Both the position numbers and the translations under genes were made by a program. This document shows positions 1 to 11,290 of a stretch of DNA of 64,000 nt, piece after piece (position 1 is the first letter of the stretch; each line of letters opens with the position of its first letter). The stretch is from Synanceia verrucosa (lineage: Eukaryota; Chordata; Actinopteri; Perciformes; Synanceiidae). The notes beneath the pieces were generated by a model, which saw only the letters and a list, made by a program, of their open reading frames with translations, did no database searches and was not told the DNA's origin. The stretch spans positions 19,334,353-19,398,352 of the forward strand of contig CM056566.1 of assembly GCA_029721515.1 (NCBI GenBank), in the 5' to 3' direction.

Positions 1-46
1 TCTTTAGCCAAGTTATTGAGTAAATGAGTTGAAATGCCCTCGAAAT

Positions 47-480
47 AACCACAAAGAGAAACAATTCTACTGCAAAGAGACTCCAAATGATTACAAAGCG
101 ACACAAAGCAGCTACAAAGAGACTCAAAATGATTATAAAGAAACACAAAGTAACTAGAAAGACACTCAAAAGTATTCTAAAGAGACACAAAGCAACTACA
201 AAGACACTCTAAATTATTCTAAAGAGACACAAAGCAACTAGAAAGACACTCAAAAGTATTCTAAAGAGACACAAAGTAACTACAAAGACACTCTAAATTA
301 TTCTAAAGAGACACAAAGCAACTAGAAAGACACTCAAAAGTATTCTAAAGAGACACAAAGTAACTACAAAGACACTCAAAATTATTCTAAAGAGACACAA
401 AGCAACTACAAGAGACTCAAAATGATTACAAAGAGACACAAAGCAACTATAAAGAGACTCAAAATGATTACAAAGGGAAT
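47..480. repeat. Minisatellite, 21-bp subunit in 42-bp higher-order unit
   Basis: About ten 42-bp units run through this stretch. Each consists of two related 21-bp halves, one of the form CAAAGAGACACAAAGCAACTA and the other of the form CAAAGAGACTCAAAATGATTA. Variants (GCAACTA/GTAACTA, ACAAAG/AGAAAG) alternate between neighbouring units, so several units may have expanded together. The array starts near the window edge and may extend further left. It is purine-rich on this strand and not coding. Confidence 0.85.
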
Positions 481-2803
481 TCCAAAGCTTATTTGAAGAT
501 AATATCGTATTTTTTTTTATTTTTTTTTTGAAATACCCCTTTGTCTTCCAGTGTCAGTGTTTCCTTGCTGAACTGCAGTGGAGAGTAACACAAAGAGGGA
601 ATTTGATCGTAAAAATGCTGTGACTTTACCCACTGGATTGTCTAACTCAATTTGTTGAAGCTTCATATTAACTTCAGACACACGTAGGAATATTTTTTCT
701 GCAGAACAAGAAAATTTGTCCATCTCTTGCAGTGGAAGTGCATTAGGGAAGGATCACTATTGTCAAGTCAAGTTGATCAAATGCTGTACAGGGTACAATA
801 TAATCATACACACACTTAAAAAGAAAAACACTATTGGAATAAAAAAATGAACACAATATTAAAAGACAAAGAATACAAATAAAATACATGCTACAATATA
901 TAATGTATAATAAAAATATATAAAAATATAAAAGAAGAGTAAAAGAGAAGATAGGGAATAAAGATAAAGGATTTCTGTGTTAAGACAGACATTAAAAATA
1001 AAAATAAGTTTAAGCTGAAGTGAGGGGGGTAATAGAACACTTCCACTTGAGGGTGGTCAAGGCTAACATAATAAACTAGACAAAAAATTCCTGAAGAAAT
1101 TTTAATATGTGCCTGCACACATGACACCGGACCCACGCGACGCCGGGCCATGTAGGCCCAGCCTGATGCATGCTGACCCTCTCCTCAGACGGCACGCACT
1201 ACGTGCGCATGTCCCAGGTTCCTGTTGCAAACAAACACACCTTGTTTCCTGTGAAGATCAAATCAGAGTTCGGGGCTTTTACTTTGAAAGGACAGTCATG
1301 GCCACAGCTTCCCGTGAGGAAAAAAGTTACCCCTCTGAAGTTTGGGGCTTTTATTTTGAAAAAACAGACTTTTATTTTGAAGGAAACAGCCTGAGCTTCC
1401 TGTCTGTGTGTGTGATCAATGATGTCATCCACTCTCTGTATCTGTGGTAATGGTCAATCAGAAGCCTGTATCATATCATCACTTAATCTCTATATGTGTG
1501 TCTATGTGGATCTGATACACACACACCAACAACCAGTCACACTCTGCCACTGATGATGAGCTGACCTGTCGAATCACCTATCGTATAAAAAAAACTATAA
1601 GCAGTAGAGCTTAGATTTTTGCATGTGAATGATGCTATGGTGATGGAGGTTCATGCATATCACCTAATTCTGCTGGCCACCCCTGCATGGCTTCAACACC
1701 CCATGGGGCACCCCTATGGAAAAGTCTAGGCGCGCCCCTGGTCTGTCCCCCACACTGGCTCTCACTGACTGCCATTGATTTCAAGCTGAGTCAGACCCTG
1801 CCGAACTCCTCTCAATAACTCCCCAACCGTAAGGCGTACAGCTTTGGGGTTTGGACCGTAGGCGGCAGGAGCTCGCGAGGATCGCAGCGATGTAAATTTT
1901 ATGTCTCTAGCCCACTCAGAAGCCCGTCAGCGGCAGGTTAAACACAAGAGGTTTTCCTGCTTTCTCACGCCTTTTCCTCTGAAAATTAACATTGGGCCCA
2001 ATGGAGAGATTTTTGGAGATGCTGCCCTAATTAAGGGTCTGGAGCCAAAATCATAAATCTCAGAGACACAAGAGACACATCGCTACGACCGTGACGAAAT
2101 TTCCAACGTTTTGCTGTAAAAATTATGTCAGTGGAGTGAACGTAGCCCTCACAATCGCGATTTAAAAATATTTTTTTCAGACGATTCTGAAACTGCTCTC
2201 CACTCTAGGTGTGTAGTTCTCCCACTCTAGTGCACGCAATAGACACCCATGTTAAAGTCTGATTTTTGAAGATTTCATGGTCTGGAAAAAGTTGAAATGC
2301 TGAAGAAACTATAAATTTTTTTAATTGAAGATGAATTATGAATATGTTGCCAGGAAAATTTGCTGCGTTTTTCAAGTTAAATGGAGTTTCTAGGTGAAAG
2401 TATGAGGGAGCTGTGACTGTTTGTTCGCTGAAAAAAAAAGTTTGAAAAACGATTGAATCCGACCCTTTCCCCATTCATTCCTATGGGACTTTTTTCGATG
2501 GTTTTTGGGGTCTAGTGTCGCCATGGTAACGGCTTTGACGGAGAAAAGTAATAGCCATCGTGGCACGATCGAGGCGCACGATTTGATATATCTCATGCCT
2601 GGGTGCACCTTACGGTACGAATTAATTGTCAAGAATGCGTCTATAATAATAATAATAAAAAAAAGAAACCCTCGTCCTGGATACTAATAAGCGCGTTGCT
2701 GGCTAAAACACAGTGTTTTTATGATTTTGGGATGGATTTTTTTGGTATTTTTTGGTATTTTTTATCATTTTACATCATATATGTGTGTTTTGGACCTACT
2801 ACA

Positions 2804-2838
2804 AGCATTCATGGCAGGCTTCGCCTGCCATGAATGCT
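2804..2838. repeat. Perfect 16-bp hairpin, 3-nt loop
   Basis: The arm AGCATTCATGGCAGGC at 2804-2819 is an exact reverse complement of 2823-2838, separated by TTC. It is the first of two adjacent hairpins with the same GGC-TTC-GCC tip. Confidence 0.85.
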
Positions 2839-2874
2839 CAGACACTTGGGGAACCCCCCCAAAAGGAATAGTAA

Positions 2875-2933
2875 TATGTGCCGCCGTGCTCGCAAGGCTG
2901 GCTTCGCCAGCCTTGCTCGACGGCAGGCACATA
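2875..2933. repeat. Imperfect 28-bp hairpin, 3-nt loop
   Basis: Ten inner base pairs are perfect (CAAGGCTGGC at 2893-2902 against 2906-2915). The outer arm begins TATGTGCC and pairs with GGCACATA after a few bulges. The loop is again TTC, as in the hairpin 40 bp to the left. Confidence 0.75.
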
Positions 2934-3076
2934 ATTAAATATGTGATAAGAAGCAATAATAAACCAAACCAAGCACTTTCTTCAACATTGTAACCACTAA
3001 GCTTGAGTGCTTTAGTACAGTTAAGTAGCCACAACTAGCATAGCACACCTAACATGTTCCCATAAAATACATTAAA

Positions 3077-3566
3077 GACTATGGCTGTGCAATATGGTCA
3101 AAATATATCCCATAACCTCTTCGATACAAGCGGTACTGACGACCAGTTTACAAGCACAGATAAGCTAGCATGATATGTTAGCGCTGGGCTAAAGGCCCAA
3201 ACCAAACATACTCGGTGACACGAAGTGGGCAAAGCTCAAATTTTCTGACCTCCACTCCACAATGTTATCACACAAAACACTGCTAGGCATCTATTTTTCA
3301 CATCAACCCACTTTAAATGTGACATGGATCTTCTGATTCACAGAAATTTCACAGGAAACGACTAGCGGCAGAGCGCTCCACAATGGAAGCTTTGAGCTGA
3401 ACGGACATCCAGATCCGCTCCGCTCACAGTCTGCTGGAGTCTGTGAGCATCTTTATAATGCAGACACTGGACACTATGACTGTGCAATATGTTCAAAATA
3501 TCATATCCTATACAAGCCGCACGTATGACCAGCTTACATTCACAGAAAAGCTAACGTTAGCATCGG
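3077..3566. repeat. Direct duplication of a ~100-bp segment
   Basis: Positions 3077-3186 and 3473-3566 are diverged copies of the same sequence. Both open with a variant of CTATGRCTGTGCAATATG, then share a stretch about a two-colour set of motifs (ATACAAGC, GACCAG, TTACA, CACAGA, AAGCTA). They are about 395 bp apart in the same orientation. The GCTGTGCAATATGG start resembles termini of fish hAT-type elements, including the one at 23023-23624 in this window, so both may be hAT relics. Confidence 0.55.
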
Positions 3567-4495
3567 GATAATACGCGCTACAACAGTAGCTAAATTAGCA
3601 AAAATAATAACTCCTCTCGAAGCTAAACAAATAATTACCAACAGAACGAAAGCAACTTCTGCATCACTTTTTGTCCCTACAGATGTCTCAGTGTCTCCAC
3701 CGATGTTCACTCTGCTTTGTCCTCTTAGCTTCATCCAGTTTTGTTGCATTCTTTTCTGCCTCCCTCTTTCTTCTCTTTGCCAGTTTGGCAGGGTGAGCCA
3801 TCAGAAGTAACGCTGGAAGTGGTATTTTTGCCATTATTCCCTACAGAACGGATTTTTCTGCTATCTCTGTATTTCTGCAGAGGAGTGTGCTGGATATTTC
3901 TGGCAACAGTGGGGAGGAGGGAGGGACAGAGGGGGACTTGAGCAGGACGAGACATGATTGGTTCTCCCATCTCGCTCCGAGTGTCAGTTGATTGGTCATA
4001 GTTTTTATAGTCCTGTAGCTGCCACAGAGTTGAAAGGACCATTTCACCCAGCATAATAAAAAATGTTTCTGAAAAGAATCAAGGACTGCAGCTTTAAGTA
4101 TTAATATCACTCCATCTTGTTTTGATTCATTACATTTATGAATCAATAAAACAATGAATGGAATCAATGCCATCACACAAAGAAGCATCACAGTAGACCA
4201 CTCTCATATGAACAGCAATATTTTGGGAAATGTGCCTGTTAATAATGATACATCGCTCTCCACAAATGATTGCACTTGGCATTCATGGTAATGGTATTAT
4301 AATGGTAATTTGCACAAATTATTAAATGCAGGATTTTCCACTAGATGGAGCCAAAAACGTGATAAGTTCTGTATGCATGGCGAACAGTCTGGGATTCAAT
4401 GTGTTTAATATGTCTTTATATGTGACTATCTGTGTGTATGTCTGTCTATGGTCTGTTGGTTTGCCATCCATTAACCACCATGTGTGTTGCTTCAG

Positions 4496-4669
4496 GTGAA
4501 GACATGGCGTATGAACATGTTCACCATCATCCAGCTGGCGTGCATCGTGGCTCTGTGGGTAGTGAAGTCGACTGTGGCGTCCCTGGCATTCCCCTTCGTC
4601 CTCATCATGACGGTGCCGCTGCGTCGCATCATCCTCTCCAGGATTTTCGAGGAACGGGAGCTCCAGGCG
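4496..4669 (+). CDS. slc4a3: Anion exchanger AE3-like (slc4a3), penultimate coding exon
   Basis: This 174-bp exon encodes 58 residues of a SLC4 chloride/bicarbonate exchanger, starting VKTWRMNMFTIIQLACIVAL. It is flanked by a TTCAG acceptor and a GTAGGT donor, phase 0 at both ends. It covers the end of the SLC4 membrane domain: a Lys/Arg-rich entry, a hydrophobic segment, a second hydrophobic stretch reading FPFVLIMTVPLR, then the start of the cytoplasmic tail (FEERELQA). The VKTWRM opening and LASL-AFPF-TVPLR layout are characteristic of AE-type members (SLC4A1-3) rather than sodium-coupled ones. AE3 is preferred over AE2 because of the tail in the next exon. AE3 acts in the plasma membrane, exporting bicarbonate in exchange for chloride, notably in heart and nervous tissue. 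Only the 3' end of the gene is in the window. Confidence 0.9.
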
Positions 4670-5212
4670 GTAGGTTGAGTGGCAGAGTCACTCCAGGAAT
4701 GTTTGCCACAATAATCTGATCCCACATAGCCTTCAGATACTTATTTTACAGCTAATTTAATATTAGCTGGAAGTTGGCTTGTTTTTAAATCCGTCTAACG
4801 CCAACATATCTTAAAGAAATCCTACAGATGAACTACAAATGATTTTCTGGACTGCTTTCGCATGCAAATATTTTCAGACGATATGCAAATATTTCTTTTC
4901 TAACCACAAATGGATTCACAGTTCATTCTGAAGCCGGGCTCCATGTTTTCTTGGTTAGATTCCCTAAACCCATATATGTCAACACTGTCAGATTAAAACC
5001 TTGCCTTTCCAAAATCTCAACTTTTTCAGGAGCTAGTATAAACAGCTTTGTCCTTAACTTGACCACCATTTGTGTCATGTTCATCCAAAGGTCACATGAA
5101 CCCAAGGCACTGTTGAATCAAGCTACAGAGGACCTTAAAATGAAGTTAAAACTTGAAAATGACCAAAATTAGACCTCCGTTATGTCAGAGCCAAAACCCT
5201 TATATGGACCAT

Positions 5213-5508
5213 ATCCATCCATCCATCCATTTTCTACCGCTTATCCTCACATAAGGTTGCAGGGGCGCTGGAGCCTATCCCAGCTGCCTTAGGGTGAAAG
5301 TCAGGGTACACTCTGGACAAGTCTCCAGTTCATTGCAGGACACAGAGACAGACAACCACTCACACTCACATTCACACCTACGGACAATTTAAATTAGCCA
5401 ATTAACCTAATCCCCATGCATGTTTTTGGATGGTGGGAGGAAGCCGGAGTACCCGGAGAAAACCCACACACACACGGGGAGAACATGCAAACTCCACACA
5501 GGCCGCCC
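5213..5508 (+). mobile_element. Dispersed teleost retroposon, copy 1, with target duplication
   Basis: The element opens with ATCCATCCATCC, followed by TTTTCTACCGCTTATCCTCA and a GC-richer body, and closes with a segment containing AACATGCAAACTCCACACAG. It is bracketed by a 12-bp duplication with one mismatch: TATATGGACCAT at 5201-5212 and TATATGAACCAT at 5509-5520. A duplication of this length indicates insertion by retroposition. Two further copies lie at 61045-61298 and 62021-62091 in the same orientation. The family is common in teleosts; I do not assign a database name. Confidence 0.8.
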
Positions 5509-6136
5509 TATATGAACCATATGTTATTGTTAATTCTGCACTTGATTATATTCTACCAAACATTTCAGTACAAACATTTCTGAATTTTTCTGGTTTCATT
5601 TATTCCACACTGAGGAAAAAAATTATACATAATTGTTGCCTTTTATAGTTTTGGTCCAAAACCTGTAAGCATGAAGCTTAATAAATGAATAGTCTAACAT
5701 TTTTAGAAATTCTCTGGTTTTAGTTAAGTGACATTAATACTACTCACATGTCCGTATGCTAAATGTGAAGCTGCTGCCAGCTAACTTAGCTTAATTCAGC
5801 ACATGACCCTCCAACTGTTAATTGTATGTAGCTACTGTGACCTCACAGAACACATTTTGACCATGAGTCAACAATTAATCTGCTAATTATGACAATATCA
5901 TGCATATGGCTTATGAGATAAAATGAAGAAATTTTTGGACATATGTAAACTACAACTCCAAGGGGGAAATTTAAGTTACAAATGCAATTTAGTTAGTGTT
6001 CTTAAGCAGTGTTGGTACGCTACTTGTGTTACCTTAGCTTACCTAGCCTAGCCGAGCTAGCTAGTTCCACAGTTTAGTTTTTCATGTGTCATGCTATGCT
6101 AAGTTTTATGACTGATGATAATTTATCTTTTCACAG

Positions 6137-6214
6137 CTTGATTGCGATGAAGATTCTCCCAACTTTGATGAAGACGGACGAGATGAGTACAACGAGATCC
6201 ACATGCTTGTATAA
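6137..6214 (+). CDS. slc4a3: slc4a3 last coding exon (cytoplasmic C-terminus)
   Basis: The exon joins in phase 0 after a TTTTCACAG acceptor and encodes 25 residues plus TAA. The acidic tail starts LDCDEDSPNFDEDGRDEYNE and ends IHMLV. The LDxxED start sits where AE1 carries its LDADD motif, reported to bind carbonic anhydrase II. The NFDEDG-DEYNE body fits AE3 better than AE2. From memory, vertebrate AE3 ends in MPV; here the penultimate residue is Leu. The intron before it is 1467 bp and carries a retroposon (5213-5508). Confidence 0.88.
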   Translation, partial: LDCDEDSPNFDEDGRDEYNEIHMLV

Positions 6215-7215
6215 ATTTAAAATGGACCCAGCCGTTAGGAACTAATCCACCCTCCACCTCGGACCAATTAGGGCAAGCCTCTTCGAAACCTCGGTGTCTC
6301 TGAGAAATGGTAACAAAGCTAGAGGAGTTATCATGGTGATATTTGTCAAATATCCAAAAGCTATAGCTGGATGATCACTTTGTTTATTTCAGAATTTCAA
6401 AAGAGCACATCAGATGTTCGATCTGTGGTGGTGTTGTTGAGGACAGAAAATAGATCTGAGCACTGTACCTGAGTGGACAAATCTAGCAAAAAAAAAAAAA
6501 AAAAAAAACCCTACATGAACACTTAATCCAACTTTTTTATCCTATAAATCCCTTTAATTACTCTGCAGGTTTGGGGCATAAGTGCAATGATGACAGTGAC
6601 CTCTAAAACATTTTTTTTGGTCTTGAAAGCAGGATTTTTTTTTCAATTTGCTTTCTTTTCATTTCATTTCATTCAGGAAGCAGATTTGCATCAAAAATGG
6701 TAATTGTTCTGGTAAATTGACTCTAAATTTGTGTACCCTAACTGCCTTTTTCCTTTCTACTACTGCCATTGCCTATAGGTTGCAATGATCTGCAAACAAG
6801 GAGTTAAGTATTCCTTTCCCTTTCTGTACAGACTTTTTGAAATGAGCACTTTGACTGGGCAAAAGTTCATTTTTGTTGCTGCCAACCAAGCTCTCTGGCA
6901 CAAAGCCTCCTCTCTAAATGTAGTCTCCCCTTAAAGCCAAAATCTCTACAGAGACTGTGCAAGCTGTTTCAAGTGGGTGTTACTGTATTTTTTGTGTTGA
7001 ATGCCCAATATACCAGTCCATTAGACCCCATTATTGTGACCTTGGATGTATAAGTGAATAGCTAACGTGGTCGCAACCTTATTTTTCTACTGTGTTGTAC
7101 GGTATGTATTTAATTTATGACATTTTAACTTGATGCCATGCCAGATTCTCGGTGATATCTCAGTGCTTCAAGAGTTAGAGTTATAAAATAAAAAAAAAAT
7201 CATTATTGACCCATA
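6215..7215 (+). other. Probable slc4a3 3' UTR
   Basis: The region after the stop has no coding exon. It contains a poly-A run (about 6489-6508) and a canonical AATAAA at 7187-7192, the first good polyadenylation signal after the stop. That would give a 3' UTR of about 1 kb. The extent is inferred. Confidence 0.45.
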
Positions 7216-7709
7216 CATTTTTCAGAGATGCAAAATCATGGAAAACCATAGGAATTAAGCAAACACACTTATACTAGAAACACTTGGTGACAGTTGAGTG
7301 TAGGCAGGATGTATAAATGATGCACTGTAGACTTGGAATTACAATGCACCATCTGTGTTCTGAGTTGTTTTGAAATACTCAGAGATTTGGGATTCACTGC
7401 CCATGTTGCAAACCCACTATAGAATTCAGTTTTGACACCAATCATAATCACCAATCAGAAAACGTACCACTGCCACACGAGTTGTTGGAGCAGCTGTACA
7501 TAGGGTTGACAAATTGACAAAGGTACTTCTAAGCAGTAGCGAGTTGTGCACAGGAAAACTTGTGGAAAGTGACAAACCTTCCAGTCAAAATACTTCATTT
7601 TGGAGTATTCTATGAATAAAGGGATTTCCTTGACAGCTCTCTTCTCTCCTTGAATCTTTTTATTTATTTTTCCTCTGTACACTGCTGCAATGGAAAGAAA
7701 GAAATTTAA

Positions 7710-8170
7710 AGGAACACGCCATCGTATTTCCATACTGAACTATGTTCTTCCCTGATCTTAGACGAGTTGATACATACCTCTCTCATCTTTGTACGTGCAC
7801 TCAATCGCTCTGGCGCACGGTATTTTGTTAGCATTTAGCATAGCCCCGTACTTTCATTGGGATCCAAACGGGTGAAGTTAGAAGCGACCAAGCACTTCCA
7901 CGTTTTCCCTATTTAAGTAAGGTTACGTGAGTAGTTATATGACCCAAGTGTGGTCTTTTTTATCCGCTTAGAAAATTGCCACGTGGAAGTGCTTTGTTCT
8001 AACTTTATCCCTGTTTGGATCCCAATGAAAGTACTGGGCTATGCTAAATGCTAACAAAACAGCGTGCCAGAGCAATTGAGTGCACACACAAAGGCGAGAG
8101 AGGTATGTATCAACTTGTCTAAGATCAGGGAAGAATGTAGTTCAGTATGGAAATACGGTGGCGTGTTCCT
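7710..8170. mobile_element. piggyBac-type foldback MITE (TTAA target)
   Basis: A 461-bp element has very long inverted arms of about 195 bp each. The left end AGGAACACGCC at 7710 matches GGCGTGTTCCT at the right end (8160-8170), and the arms remain complementary inward to a core of about 70 bp. It is flanked on both sides by TTAA (7706-7709 and 8171-8174), the target site duplicated by piggyBac-superfamily transposases. There is no open reading frame of note, so it is non-autonomous. Transcribed, it would form a long imperfect hairpin. Confidence 0.85.
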
Positions 8171-8174
8171 TTAA

Positions 8175-11100
8175 GGTGGATTCAGTATAGAGAGCGTGTG
8201 GCAGCTGAGGAGGTTTCTGTAAATAACTAGGCCTATTACATATTACAAAGTAGAAAAAGTGTTTTACTTGTGTTCACCTGACAATGATTACAGCTCAAGT
8301 GCTAAAAAGTGTAGTACAGATTATGACCTTCTAAAAGTACAACTTAATGGTCATCAGTGAAATGTAGTTTCAGTGTGCTAACCACAGGAATTAGTGCGTC
8401 TCTGTTCACATGACCATGTCCTACATGCCAAGCCATGTAAGAATTCTGTCTCAGGGGAAACTGACCTTCGATCTGTAAATATCACTTCCCAGCCTTTAGT
8501 TTGTTCTCTCTTGTGTGTACATAAAGCGGTCAAGGCAATCCAACACTTGCAATGTAAAAATATATGGCTTTGAGTCTGGGCTTTTGTGTTATACAATGGA
8601 GAAAAATGAGGCCAAGTGAAGAGAATAATGTGGTTACTCCAGTGAAGTGACATGGAATTATACTGTAAATTAATCCTCTTTTGTTCTCTTTCTGCCTACA
8701 CTTTGATGTGAAGCATACACCTGCTGCATTTACTTTGCAGCTTCCCGAGTTAATGGGTTACTGAATGTGCTTTACATTACGACTCAATAGCAGTTTCATT
8801 TAAACTGGGCTTAATGGACCTTTTCAGCCACGTGTTTAGGTTTCAGGATTTACAAAACCTTGAAAGGCAAACTGAGAGCAAAGACACTGATAAGTTAATC
8901 CATTATACTCCATTATGTTTGGCCTCATTGTGTTCAAGACACTATTGAATGTAAATGTTTGGCTGCTTGTTAGATTTTAGCTGATTCCAATTTACGGAGG
9001 TCCATTACTGACAAAGATATTGAGTTACTACAAAGAAATTTAAATGACAGTTGGGCAGAGACATGCTGAGGTTTCACAAACCAAATGATTTTTAAAAATC
9101 CCATGTTTTATACATCAGTAGTCTTATTGTCACGTTGTTTTGTTATGTTTTTATTAATTCGGACCAATTACGCGTGACTGTGAGTGTTACATGTTTGTCC
9201 AAAAGCTGAGATCTGCCATTTTTTTTCCTTAAGATATTTATTATTTTCCTTGACCTGAAAATAGTGAAACCTTTAAAACCACATGTGACTCGAAATGGAA
9301 CTGAATGATTAACTGTAACCACAGTACAGGTCCCCACATTCCTAGAACCAAAATTCAGAGGACATGGCCTCTGTTTGTAGCAGCTACAACCCTGTAAGCG
9401 AGCAGTTTGGCTTCCTCTGCTCTCTATCTTCAAAGCCTTATGCTCTGTGTTTTGGCATTCAATATTCCTTTCATGTAAACTCCAGCTGAACGCAGAACAG
9501 TCCTTTGGAAGTGACCTGGAGTATGATGCGGTTAGAAAATTTTAATTGTGACCTTAATAGTTGGACTTATGCATGACTTGTTGGAGTCTGTTAGCCAAGA
9601 GTTATTGGCAAGCAGTTTGACATTCTGAAGACCTCAGGCTGCTCAAATAGCTTGAGAAAGGTGAGAGCAGATTTGAAACAGGATTTTACGCAAAACTTGA
9701 TTTAAACTGACAAATCTATCCACTTAAACTCTTGATGAATTGATTTGTGATAAAGCTGCAAACAGCACATCCATTTAAAGTGGATAAAATTTTTGTGCAG
9801 ACTTATCTCTTGTCTTATCACATTTGAAAATTAGCTTTTGACTATTGACCAATAACTTTTTGGCATAAGTAGCTGTCAACTGCCATCTGAATCCAGTGGA
9901 GCTACGTTATTTAGTATGCTGGTTTACCCATTTTGGTAAAATAATCACAAGGGTCAATGCCCTTTGTTGTCTGGCAATAAAAGTCTGGTAGACTCAACAC
10001 CTTCACGTGCTCTTGTTTTGGTGTGACTGAGTGTGGAGCTGCGTAGCTCATAGCCAAGGGCTTAGACTTAACAAAACATCCTTTCAGTGTTTATACTAGA
10101 GTGGAAGTTGGACTTGTGGTTATTATTAAAGATAATAAAAGGTGTGGTGCTGCCACTCTGTCCCGTCTGGGCACTCAATGTTGAAGCATGCAAGATGAAA
10201 AGAAAAACATATATTTTTTTGAGCCTCAGAAAGTTCTGTCATGTCAATTTTCTGAGTTCACTGTGTTGAGTCGCAGTATACCACCATGGTAGCAGGGCAG
10301 ACCACCCACCCAAATCTAAAACTAAGGCTGTGTTATTTCTGAACCTCTTTTAATTCAACATCTTTGGTTTGAGTAAAGACGTCTGGCGATCCTAGACTTC
10401 TAGCATATAGAATAGTGTGTTAGCTTTGACCATTATTTAGCTATAAATCTGATATGTGTGAAACTAGATCCACTTTGGACACATTCACACTGATATAAGA
10501 GCACAGAATTATAGAGGATAGTGTCTTCTGGATACTGTAAAAATGACATTTTTTCTTAAACTCCACCGCATACCAAAGGATTAGTTCCTCAGTCTATTAG
10601 TTTCCTAAATTTGGTCTTCCTTGTCATATTTTGTTGATCTCATATTGTAAATTAAATACCAATCTTTTGTGGACACTCCATGTTTAATTAAGTGAAATGC
10701 TCTCTCCAACAAAATGTTTTATTCCAATGTTGGGACGCCTGTGCTCATTTAACATCTTGATTGCCATGAAATTTCAGTGTGTATCTTAAAGCATTGTTAA
10801 AGCTATATTAAGCATTTTTAAACCTACGTACCTCAGTTCAGTAAGTTGTTATACATCCAGCAGAAACAGAGCAACACGGTCATTCTATTGGACTGCTATA
10901 TGCATGGCTCGTCAGTGTTTACTTCTTGTCTTTAATGTGCAGATAGAGTGCACTCAGCACAGCACATAGCTGCAGATTGGGTTAGATTCTCAGTGAGATT
11001 GGCAGCACTAGTATCAATGTCACGTGAGCAATATACCCATTAGATTAAAAAAACATTGCTTAATGGAGCTTTGTTTCAATGATATGCAGAAAGTCCCTGT

Positions 11101-11290
11101 GAGGTCTACAGAACAATCATTTTCAAGTGTATCCTGATCTGATGACAAAATGATGAAATTCAGAACTATGTTTGCATTCATAACATAGACTGACACTTGG
11201 TTCATGTGGAAACTTGACTAGCCGGTCCATCTTGCTGTAAAGAGGTTTTCAAACAACTGTAAAACATTATTTTTTTGTCTGAAATAAATA
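8175..11290. other. Intergenic, nothing recognised
   Basis: AT-rich unique-looking sequence with no ORF that looks like an exon and no recognised repeat. The right end approaches the probable 3' end of the ramp transcript. Confidence 0.5.

Larger units (their letters stand above)
1735..3000. repeat. Putative composite dispersed repeat with two terminal-type hairpins
   Basis: This block is more CpG-rich than its surroundings and contains no plausible exon. It includes a short ATA microsatellite (about 2642-2660) followed by two hairpins with the same TTC loop (2804-2838 and 2875-2933). The abrupt compositional change and hairpin pair suggest a non-autonomous mobile element. I could not find clear inverted termini or a target duplication, so the borders are approximate and the class is unknown. 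Confidence 0.4.
1..4495. other. slc4a3 intron (partial), repeat-filled
   Basis: No coding exon is recognisable here. The first slc4a3 exon in the window opens in phase 0 at 4496, so this stretch should be the intron before it, and the exon encoding the preceding part of the transporter lies off the left edge. The contents are a minisatellite (about 47-480), AT-rich simple sequence (780-1010), a more CpG-rich repeat-like block with two hairpins (about 1735-3000), and a duplicated segment (3077-3566). The assignment as intron is inference from gene structure. Confidence 0.7.

Noticed and set aside
1170..1394. Exon-like segment after CTCTCCTCAG near 1188, encoding DGTHYVRMSQVPVANK
   Set aside because: It does not match the expected preceding AE3 segment, and the downstream text is repetitive (repeated GGGGCTTTTATTTTGAA). 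Probably repeat-derived.
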